From assembly GCA_003979155.1 (NCBI GenBank), contig RYWL01000009.1, positions 1 to 42,213 of the forward strand: a DNA stretch of 42,213 nt, written 5' to 3'. This document shows positions 25,717 to 32,550 of this stretch, in pieces. The first letter of the stretch is position 1; each line of letters opens with the position of its first letter. The stretch is from Muribaculaceae bacterium. GTDB lineage: Bacteria > Bacteroidota > Bacteroidia > Bacteroidales > Muribaculaceae. Under the pieces are notes generated by a model. The model was not told the origin of the DNA. It did no database searches and saw only the letters and a list, made by a program, of their open reading frames with translations. The translations under genes and the position numbers were made by a program.

Positions 25717-27525
25717 TCATCGTTCGGAATAATAATAGCCATGCGCCAAAATCCTCTCGGGAAACACGTAGGCCGGGCTGAGCACGTCGAACTCCTGTCG
25801 GTACCAAGGAGACGACGGAACGAATGCGCCCAGAAGTGAATGGGCTATCAAATCAAGCGACACCGGCCGGGCAACGGCACTGCGAAGCGCAGCCTCAAGC
25901 TGTGGCGACTGCCGGCGCAACGACGGCGACATCCAGAACACGAGCGGAACATCGTGCATACGACGTACCCATTCATGGTCGTCTGGATACTGACGCGTGC
26001 GGTGTCCGGCAGGTGCCGAATCCCACATTTCCTCGCCGTGGTCGGAGAAATAGACAAGCAATGTCGGTTTATCGCGGTAAGTGTCGATAATAGCCGACAC
26101 AATGGAGTCATTGTAAAGCGTGGCATCGGCATACTCGGCCACCACGACACGGCGCTCATGAGTGAGCCACGGTTTATCGGCCGGAATATCATCGGCAACA
26201 AAACGATGCCGCGAAGCCGGCGGCACACGCATCGATGGCGGAAAATGCTGTCCCATAAGATGAATCACAGTCAGTGTCCTTGCCTCGGGCTCGCCCTGCC
26301 GCAGAGGAAGCGATGCCAGAAAATCGCCGTCGTATTCAAAATTAAGGCTGTTGTAGGCACTGTATATCGAATCGAGAGCCAGCGTGTCGAAAAGTTCCAT
26401 GCCTAAATCCTGATTGCTGCGGGGAACATACTGGTTGGAAAACATCTCCACACTCCAACCGGCCTTGTGGAAAGCCATGGGAAGCGACACGCTCTCCCAC
26501 CATTTTTCGCTTCGCGAGAGGGCGTTCAGATTCAATATATTGCTCAGCGAAATCACTGTATAATTGGCAGGCGCCACGGCATCGGCAAAAACAAACAGGG
26601 CACTGTCGCGCATCTCGCGCTCCAGACCAGGGTTCACCGGCAGATGATAGCCATACAGCGACGAATGACTTCTGATGAAAGACTCGCCGATTACAACCAC
26701 TACACTCAGGCTGTCGCCGGGAGCGCTTGCACGGGGTACTGCGTCGTATATCTTACGCTGACAATCGCTCCACAGATGAAAATTACGGGCATACAGTTGT
26801 CCGGCTTTGAACAGATAGGCCGATTTACTCACCGGGTCGGCCTTGAGAGCGCGAGCGCCGTTGCTTATATCCGGATTGTCGCCGCACACCGATTCCCATA
26901 CAATCAATTCTTCGTAAGTGCTGCAAGTCAGCACCGAAAACATCTTTACCACGCCTGCCGCACCGGCGCACACGCATAAAAACAGCGGAAAGGCAAAACG
27001 GTAGCACCATCGCGGCAGAGTCAGACGCGAACGCCCTACGAAAAATGACAGCAGCACAAGCGCCGCTACAGCAAGCACAAGAGCAATAATTATCTGTGGA
27101 GAAAGAAATTCTACAATAAATCCGCGGGCCTCACCGACACCGGTATTCATAACGAGCGCAATGCTGTCCTGGTCAAGGCTTTTGTATAAAAGCGCCATGT
27201 GAAACACCTCTGCAAGCGCCACGCACATAAAGAGACAAGCCACCGTCACCTTAAGCCATGTTTTGGGCAGACGGCAAGCAAGACATGCCCATAAGCATCC
27301 GCCGAGCAACGCATGCAATAGAAAATGCATGCAACGTGCTCCTGCGACCAATGCCGCTAAAGGCGAAGCCGCGCTGCACAGCGCCACAAGCGCAAAAAGC
27401 AAGGGATTGCGGCCCACAGGGGCATAAAACCACTGCAGAGCCCCCGACACCTTCTTCACTAAATGCCTGAAGCCGTCTCCAAAACGGCTGCCGGCTGCTT
27501 TATCTTTACTCTTCATCATTATCAA
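25717..27525 (-). CDS. Phosphoethanolamine transferase-like membrane sulfatase-fold enzyme
   Basis: The 602-residue protein has about five membrane helices in the first 200 residues and a periplasmic alkaline-phosphatase/sulfatase domain after about 270. The motif VVVIGESFIRSHSSLYGYHLPVNP (280-300) corresponds to the nucleophile loop of EptA, OpgE and CptA; the residue after GE, Thr in EptA, is Ser282 here. FSDHGEEMW and HDVPLVFWMSP supply further metal ligands. It probably moves phosphoethanolamine from phosphatidylethanolamine to lipid A or another glycan, but the acceptor is not predictable. The start could also be the ATG at 27519 or 27516, because the -7 element lies only 8 bases from the first ATG. 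Confidence 0.85.
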   Translation of the reverse strand: MIMMKSKDKAAGSRFGDGFRHLVKKVSGALQWFYAPVGRNPLLFALVALCSAASPLAALVAGARCMHFLLHALLGGCLWACLACRLPKTWLKVTVACLFMCVALAEVFHMALLYKSLDQDSIALVMNTGVGEARGFIVEFLSPQIIIALVLAVAALVLLSFFVGRSRLTLPRWCYRFAFPLFLCVCAGAAGVVKMFSVLTCSTYEELIVWESVCGDNPDISNGARALKADPVSKSAYLFKAGQLYARNFHLWSDCQRKIYDAVPRASAPGDSLSVVVVIGESFIRSHSSLYGYHLPVNPGLEREMRDSALFVFADAVAPANYTVISLSNILNLNALSRSEKWWESVSLPMAFHKAGWSVEMFSNQYVPRSNQDLGMELFDTLALDSIYSAYNSLNFEYDGDFLASLPLRQGEPEARTLTVIHLMGQHFPPSMRVPPASRHRFVADDIPADKPWLTHERRVVVAEYADATLYNDSIVSAIIDTYRDKPTLLVYFSDHGEEMWDSAPAGHRTRQYPDDHEWVRRMHDVPLVFWMSPSLRRQSPQLEAALRSAVARPVSLDLIAHSLLGAFVPSSPWYRQEFDVLSPAYVFPERILAHGYYYSER

Positions 27526-27532
27526 ACAGACA

Positions 27533-27540
27533 CAAAGGTA
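27533..27540 (-). promoter_or_regulatory. -7 element of the phosphoethanolamine transferase gene
   Basis: The minus strand reads TACCTTTG. A start about 7 bases downstream would fall right at the first ATG, so translation from an inner ATG (27516) is plausible. Confidence 0.5.
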
Positions 27541-27605
27541 ACAAATAATTTTGAGCTGTCGGGAAAAGGGCTAACTAAAAGGCAACGCACACAGTGTGAA
27601 TGCTT

Positions 27606-27637
27606 TTTGCATATTTGGTGAAAAATCGCTAATTTTG
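27606..27637 (+). promoter_or_regulatory. Promoter of the SulP transporter gene
   Basis: TTTG (27606-27609) and TAATTTTG (27630-27637) are separated by 20 bases. Transcription should start near 27644, which makes the GTG at 27648 an unlikely start and supports the ATG at 27708. Confidence 0.8.
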
Positions 27638-27707
27638 CACAAAAATTGTGTACGCATTATATGACGCACACGTGGGTACAATACAATTCAATGGTTTAAA
27701 ACGGTTT

Positions 27708-29462
27708 ATGACATTCTTCAACAATCCGGACATGAACGCAACGCAAGCAGCCAAGACTGTAGTGAAATCAGCGGTCGACTTTCATCCGAAACTCTTCAAA
27801 TGCCTTCGCAGCTATACCCCCGAACGTCTTAAAGCCGACATCATCGCCGGTATCGTAGTGGGCATCGTAGCTCTCCCCCTCGCCATCGCATTCGGTATCG
27901 CATCGGGTGTAAGCCCCACAATCGGCCTCATCACGGCAATTATCGGCGGCTTCATGGTATCGTTCTTCGGCGGCAATACGGTTCAGATAGGCGGCCCTAC
28001 AGGTGCGTTTATCATTATCGTATACAACATCATATCGCAGTTTGGCCTCCACGGCCTTGCAATAGCCACATTCATGGCCGGCGTGATACTCATTCTCATG
28101 GGCTTGTTCCGCCTCGGAACTGTAATCAAATTCATTCCCTACCCCATAGTCGTTGGCTTCACGGCAGGTATCGCCCTCACAATCTTCTCGACCCAAATCA
28201 ACGATTTCCTCGGTCTCGGACTGCGCGATATCCCCGGCCAGTTCATTCCCAAATGGGGCATGTATCTCACCAACTTAGGCAATGTATCGCTTCCGGCCCT
28301 GCTCACGGCTGTAGTGTCGCTACTTATAATCGTCCTCACTCCTAAAATCTCCAAGCGTCTGCCGGGAGCCCTTCTGGCAATCATCATTGTAACGGCATTG
28401 TCTTACTTCGCAGGCCATACTTTCGATTGGTTCGATGTAGAGACTATCGGCGACCGTTTCGGCACAATGTCAACCGACATTCCGGCTCCCCACGGCTTCA
28501 CCCTCAACATGGCCACAATCAACATGCTGCTTCCGTCGGCATTCACAATCGCCGTGCTGGGCGCTATTGAATCGCTTCTGTCGGCTACCGTGGCCGATGG
28601 TGTCACAGGCTCGCACACCAACAGCAACACCGAGCTCATAGGCCAGGGCATAGCCAACGTCACAGTGCCTTTCTTCGGCGGCATACCCGTTACCGGAGCT
28701 ATTGCACGCACAATGACCAACATCACCAACGGAGGCCGCACCCCCGTGGCCGGCATCGTGCACGCCATGGTTCTTCTACTGATATTCCTCTTTGCCATGC
28801 CGCTCATCAACTATGTACCAATGGCATGCCTCGCAGCCGTGCTTATGGTTGTAGCCTACAACATGAGCGGCTGGCGCACAATAATAGGCATCTTCCACTC
28901 GCCCAAGAGCGATATATCGGTGCTTCTTGTCACCTTCTTCCTCACTGTGATTTTCGACCTCACCATCGCCATCGAAATCGGCCTTCTGCTCGCCATTGTG
29001 CTCTTCTTGCGCCGTGTGACAGAGAATACGGAAATCAAGGTCTACTCCGAGCAGCTCGACGTGGCCGAAGGCACCGACCTCTCACAGCACGAAGAGCTCG
29101 ACCTCAAGCCCGGTGTGAGCGTATATGAAATCGACGGACCCTTCTTCTTCGGTGTCGCCACAAAATTCGACGAAGTGATGCGTTCGGCCATGCGCGAAAA
29201 GCCACTCGTGCGTATAATCCGCATGCGTAAAGTTTCATTTATCGACGCTACAGGTCTCCACAATCTCGAGCTCTTAATCAAGTCGTCGCAGGCCGACGGC
29301 ATACACGTAGTATTATCGGGTGTCAAGCCCAACGTGCGCACGGTGCTCGAACATGCCGGCATCGACAATCTTATCGGCGCAGACCATATCTGCGACCATA
29401 TCACCGGAGCAGTACGCATGGCAAATGCTGTTGCCACCGAAATGCAGGCCAACGGCCGCTGA
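27708..29462 (+). CDS. SulP-family anion transporter with STAS domain
   Basis: The 584-residue permease has an N-terminal domain of 10-14 membrane segments (LKADIIAGIVVGIVALPLAIAFGIASGV is the SulP start, followed by GGNTVQIGGPTGAFIIIVYNI) and a cytoplasmic STAS domain at the C-terminus (GVSVYEIDGPFFFGVATKFDEVM, VSFIDATGLHNLELLIK). SulP proteins carry sulfate, bicarbonate or dicarboxylates; the sequence does not tell which. The frame is open from a GTG at 27648, but the promoter position favours the ATG at 27708. It has its own promoter, and its nearest neighbour is convergent. Confidence 0.92.
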   Translation: MTFFNNPDMNATQAAKTVVKSAVDFHPKLFKCLRSYTPERLKADIIAGIVVGIVALPLAIAFGIASGVSPTIGLITAIIGGFMVSFFGGNTVQIGGPTGAFIIIVYNIISQFGLHGLAIATFMAGVILILMGLFRLGTVIKFIPYPIVVGFTAGIALTIFSTQINDFLGLGLRDIPGQFIPKWGMYLTNLGNVSLPALLTAVVSLLIIVLTPKISKRLPGALLAIIIVTALSYFAGHTFDWFDVETIGDRFGTMSTDIPAPHGFTLNMATINMLLPSAFTIAVLGAIESLLSATVADGVTGSHTNSNTELIGQGIANVTVPFFGGIPVTGAIARTMTNITNGGRTPVAGIVHAMVLLLIFLFAMPLINYVPMACLAAVLMVVAYNMSGWRTIIGIFHSPKSDISVLLVTFFLTVIFDLTIAIEIGLLLAIVLFLRRVTENTEIKVYSEQLDVAEGTDLSQHEELDLKPGVSVYEIDGPFFFGVATKFDEVMRSAMREKPLVRIIRMRKVSFIDATGLHNLELLIKSSQADGIHVVLSGVKPNVRTVLEHAGIDNLIGADHICDHITGAVRMANAVATEMQANGR

Positions 29463-29484
29463 ACTTTAAGATTGATATAGACTC

Positions 29485-29518
29485 AAGGCTTTGTCTGTCA
29501 TTTGGCGGACAAGGCCTT
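29485..29518. terminator. Possible bidirectional hairpin between convergent genes
   Basis: A 13-bp stem (29485-29497 with 29506-29518; two G-T wobbles) lies at the junction of the SulP gene and the convergent phosphatase gene, overlapping the last codons of the latter. It has no T run, so termination is only likely by position. Confidence 0.35.
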
Positions 29519-30028
29519 ATACATATTTGCACATGCGTTTTCGAGAAGATCAAGAACAAGTTCAAAGCCTTCGGCCCCCTCGTAATATGGGTCGGGCACA
29601 TAGTCGTAGCCTGTCACCGAGTCATCGAACCAGCAGCTCATCTGCATTATTTTATCTTCGGCCTCAGGGGTAGGAGCAATTCTGCGGAGATTGCGCTCGT
29701 TGGAGGCATCCATTGCGATGATGATATCGAAATTGTCGAAATCGGATTCGCGCACCTGCCGGCAATGGTGTGTGAGATTGAGACCGCGACGCTGCGCATG
29801 GGCACGCATACGGTAGTCGGGTAAATCTCCTATATGATAATCGCCCGTGCCCGCCGAGTCAATAATCCAGCGCGACTCATCGCCGCCACAGGCCACGACT
29901 GCTTTCATCATGCCCTCGGCTGCCGGACTGCGACATATATTTCCGAGGCACACAAAAAGTATCTTAATCTGTTCTTTGTTTTTCAGAGAGTCAATCATTT
30001 CTCGGGTTTTACGGCTTAAGTTCTTCAT
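29498..30028 (-). CDS. Low-molecular-weight protein tyrosine phosphatase
   Basis: The 176-residue phosphatase has the active-site loop CLGNICRS (Cys27 to Arg33, the CX5R signature) and the general-acid motif DPYY at 147-150. FVCLGNICRSPAAEGMMK is the classic N-terminus of the family. An N-terminal extension of 20 residues precedes it, and the ATG at 29998 (MIDSLKNKEQ) would shorten this by ten. It is 21 bases downstream of pabA on the same strand and probably cotranscribed. No capsule or tyrosine-kinase genes are near, so the substrate is unknown. Confidence 0.92.
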   Translation of the reverse strand: MKNLSRKTREMIDSLKNKEQIKILFVCLGNICRSPAAEGMMKAVVACGGDESRWIIDSAGTGDYHIGDLPDYRMRAHAQRRGLNLTHHCRQVRESDFDNFDIIIAMDASNERNLRRIAPTPEAEDKIMQMSCWFDDSVTGYDYVPDPYYEGAEGFELVLDLLENACANMYKALSAK

Positions 30029-30049
30029 TATCCAATCTTTTATATTGTT

Positions 30050-30670
30050 TTACAAGGCGTTGCGACTCTGCGCCATTACTACATTTTCAAAAAACGATTT
30101 CATTATCACAATTCCGCAGTCGGAAATATAGCTTTCGGGGTGAAACTGTGTGGCATATAGCGGAAGCGAATGGTGCCGGAACGACATAAGATTCCCGTCT
30201 TCGTCAACAGAAGTCGCTATAAGACATTCGGGCAACGACTCTTTTTCCACTACCCACGAGTGATAACGGCCCACGGCAGGAAAAGTGCCGCTCAGGCTTC
30301 CCATCACCAAATCCGAGGGGTCAATCCGACTTAAGTGCGTCCGGTGGCCGTGCCGCGGACAGTCTGTCTGTATCAGTGCGGCACCAAAATGCTCGGCGAT
30401 AGCCTGAAAGCCCAGGCAGATGCCAAACATTGGTTTGCGTTCGGCATATCGGTCGACAATACCGGCAAGCGCACCGGCTTCCGACGGAAGGCCGGGACCG
30501 GGCGAAAGAATCAGAGCATCGGCACTGTCGGCGCTGTCGGTCGCCGCTAAATCATTGCGGCTCACATTCCATGTCAGCGAGCCGAAAGCAGGGTCGCGCT
30601 TTATCTGCTCCAAAAGGCCCACAATATTGTAGACAAACGAATCACGGTTGTCTATCAGCTCTATTCTCAT
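30050..30670 (-). CDS. pabA: Aminodeoxychorismate synthase glutaminase subunit
   Basis: The 206-residue class I glutamine amidotransferase supplies ammonia to the synthase subunit. It has LILSPGPGLPSEAG, the nucleophile elbow MFGICLGFQAIAEHFG (Cys85) and the FHPES dyad (about His177 and Glu179). PabA and TrpG cannot be told apart by motif alone. The divergent pabB-pabC pair and the lack of trp genes support the folate role. The frame is open to 30799, but that would overlap the divergent gene; the ATG at 30670 gives MRIELIDNRDSFVYNI, the normal beginning. Confidence 0.9.
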   Translation of the reverse strand: MRIELIDNRDSFVYNIVGLLEQIKRDPAFGSLTWNVSRNDLAATDSADSADALILSPGPGLPSEAGALAGIVDRYAERKPMFGICLGFQAIAEHFGAALIQTDCPRHGHRTHLSRIDPSDLVMGSLSGTFPAVGRYHSWVVEKESLPECLIATSVDEDGNLMSFRHHSLPLYATQFHPESYISDCGIVIMKSFFENVVMAQSRNAL

Positions 30671-30714
30671 GGCAGTTCTGCGTATGTGACAGTTCGTCGT
30701 TGAATTGCATGGCG

Positions 30715-30722
30715 CAAAATTA
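30715..30722 (-). promoter_or_regulatory. -7 element of pabA in the divergent pab promoter region
   Basis: The minus strand reads TAATTTTG 45 bases before the pabA ATG. On the plus strand TAAATTCG, a poorer match, lies a few bases before pabB. The 99-base gap therefore carries divergent promoters that may be controlled together. Confidence 0.55.
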
Positions 30723-30769
30723 ACCATTCCGCGGCATAGCGGAAAACACTTTTTTGTTAAATTCGCACC

Positions 30770-31750
30770 ATGATTCTTATGAACCACCATAAACTGCATG
30801 CGCAGATGAATTCTCTCGGACGGCGTCGGCAGCCCTTTCTATGGGGCATCACTTACGATATGGAGCGGGGCTTCATATCCCCGGAGCCTTTCGACGACAG
30901 CGAAGTACTGTGGCATGTGGGCGATGACGGCAACCACAGCCATCTTGAGGCCGACCGGAAACCCGAAATGCAGATTCGCCGGCATATAGGCATAGAGAGT
31001 TACGGCGCGATGTTCGACACGGTGATGAGGGGGCTTAGGCGCGGCGACTCTTTTCTCACCAATCTGACTGCAGCCACCGAGGTCTCTCTCAAAGGCTCGC
31101 TCCGCGATGTGTTTCTCAGCTCTTCGGCCCCCTACCGCCTACTTATAGGCGACAGTTTTGTCTGCTTCTCTCCCGAAATCTTCGTCGTTATAGAAGGTCG
31201 GCGGATATCGACTTTTCCGATGAAAGGAACCGCGGATGCCGCCCGTAGCGATGCCGTGCAGTGCCTGCTCGACAACTACAAGGAGACGTGCGAGCACTAT
31301 ACGATTGTCGATTTGATGCGCAACGACCTCAATATGGTAGCCAGCGACATATGCGTGAAGCGCTTTCGCTACGCCGAAAAAATAGCTACCACATCGGGTG
31401 CCATAATTCAGACAAGTTCGGAAATAGCAGGGCTGCTTCCCGAGGGCAAAGAATATGATTTCGGCGACATCATTCTGCCCCTGCTTCCGGCCGGCAGCAT
31501 AAGCGGAGCGCCCAAGGAGGCGACTACAGCATTGATAAAGCGTGCCGAGACATCTCCGCGGGGCTGGTATACCGGAGTGTTCGGCTACTTCGACGGCGTA
31601 CGCATGACTACCGCCGTGATGATTCGTTGTCTGCAACGGCACGTCGACGGCACCCTTCGCTTTCACAGCGGAGGCGGAATAACCGTAAACAGCGATGTCG
31701 CCGAAGAATATCAGGAAATAATCGACAAGATATATCTCACACTTTCATGA
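30770..31750 (+). CDS. pabB: Aminodeoxychorismate synthase component I
   Basis: The 326-residue chorismate-binding enzyme makes 4-amino-4-deoxychorismate, a folate precursor. The motif FPMKGTAD (Lys152) is the PIKGT motif with the catalytic lysine of PabB, and TIVDLMRNDLNMVA, LPAGSISGAPKEAT and RGWYTGVFGYFDG are conserved chorismate-enzyme blocks. It is shorter than E. coli PabB because the N-terminal tryptophan-binding part is reduced, as in many Bacteroidetes. ATGs at residues 1, 4 and 13 are all possible; the first was chosen. Its stop overlaps pabC (ATGA). Confidence 0.92.
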   Translation: MILMNHHKLHAQMNSLGRRRQPFLWGITYDMERGFISPEPFDDSEVLWHVGDDGNHSHLEADRKPEMQIRRHIGIESYGAMFDTVMRGLRRGDSFLTNLTAATEVSLKGSLRDVFLSSSAPYRLLIGDSFVCFSPEIFVVIEGRRISTFPMKGTADAARSDAVQCLLDNYKETCEHYTIVDLMRNDLNMVASDICVKRFRYAEKIATTSGAIIQTSSEIAGLLPEGKEYDFGDIILPLLPAGSISGAPKEATTALIKRAETSPRGWYTGVFGYFDGVRMTTAVMIRCLQRHVDGTLRFHSGGGITVNSDVAEEYQEIIDKIYLTLS

Positions 31751-32361
31751 ATGCCTCGCCACTTTTCATAGAGACCATACGCTATGCCGACGGAGTATTT
31801 CACAATCTCGACTTGCACAGGGCTCGCATGGAGCGCACATGTCGCGAAGTGTATGGCACAGATGCTCCGCAGCTCGTTTTGCCTGCCGGCTGCCGGAACG
31901 GAGTTTTCAAATGCCGCGTCACCTATTCGCAGCAGATTGAAAAAATCGAGTTAGAGTCATATACACCGGTGCCACCTCGCTCAATTCGACTCATAGAGTG
32001 CGAAAACATCGACTACCACCTGAAATATGCCGACCGCTCACGGCTCGGCGAACTTAAGGCACTTGCCGACGGATGCGACGATATAATCATTGTGCGTCAC
32101 CGACTGCTCACGGACACATCATATGCCAACATCGTTCTGCACACGCCCCAGAGGCTACTGACTCCGGCACAACCTCTGCTCCACGGAGTCATGAGGCAGC
32201 GGCTTATTGCCGACGGCGTTTTATATTGCGAAGAAATCACTACCGCCGACCTTTTGCCAGGCAACAGGCTGGGCATCACCGCCGTAAGCATAATAAACGC
32301 CATGCTTCCATTGGGCACTGTACCGCCTGTTTCGCTGTCGGATATTATTGCAGTCCGATAA
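31747..32361 (+). CDS. pabC: Aminodeoxychorismate lyase-like class IV aminotransferase
   Basis: The 204-residue protein overlaps pabB by four bases. It has the fold of class IV PLP enzymes: ETIRYADGVFHNLDLHRARMERT at the start, Lys93 in ENIDYHLKYADR as the likely cofactor lysine, and DTSYANIVL and ITAVSIINAMLP as cofactor-binding segments. It is about 60 residues shorter than E. coli PabC, but the PLP lysine and the conserved segments remain. By family and position it should release pyruvate from aminodeoxychorismate to give 4-aminobenzoate. The ATG at 31747 was chosen over a far upstream in-frame start at 31627 that lies inside pabB. Confidence 0.87.
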   Translation: MNASPLFIETIRYADGVFHNLDLHRARMERTCREVYGTDAPQLVLPAGCRNGVFKCRVTYSQQIEKIELESYTPVPPRSIRLIECENIDYHLKYADRSRLGELKALADGCDDIIIVRHRLLTDTSYANIVLHTPQRLLTPAQPLLHGVMRQRLIADGVLYCEEITTADLLPGNRLGITAVSIINAMLPLGTVPPVSLSDIIAVR

Positions 32362-32385
32362 AAATTTTGAGACAGGACAAATTTA

Positions 32386-32419
32386 CATGCCGAGGCTTCA
32401 TTCACTCAGCCTCGGCATG
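32386..32419 (+). terminator. Perfect 12-bp hairpin after pabC
   Basis: CATGCCGAGGCT (32386-32397) pairs perfectly with AGCCTCGGCATG (32408-32419). No T run follows on the plus strand, so it may be a factor-dependent stop or an RNA 3'-end protector. The rest of the gap to 32550 is AT-rich and should hold the next promoter, but I see no good match. Confidence 0.5.
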
Positions 32420-32550
32420 CATGAAATACCTACAGACAACACATTTTCGGAATATTAACAATTTTTAGTATTGATTTTTTTACTCACTGCAACATTTTTT
32501 ATACTTTTACGTCCAACCTAAACCTTTTTTATAATAATTAAATTTACTAC

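Noticed and set aside
27648..27707. GTG start giving a 20-residue longer SulP transporter
   Set aside because: It would begin about 4 bases after the predicted transcription start. The ATG at 27708 gives a normal leader.
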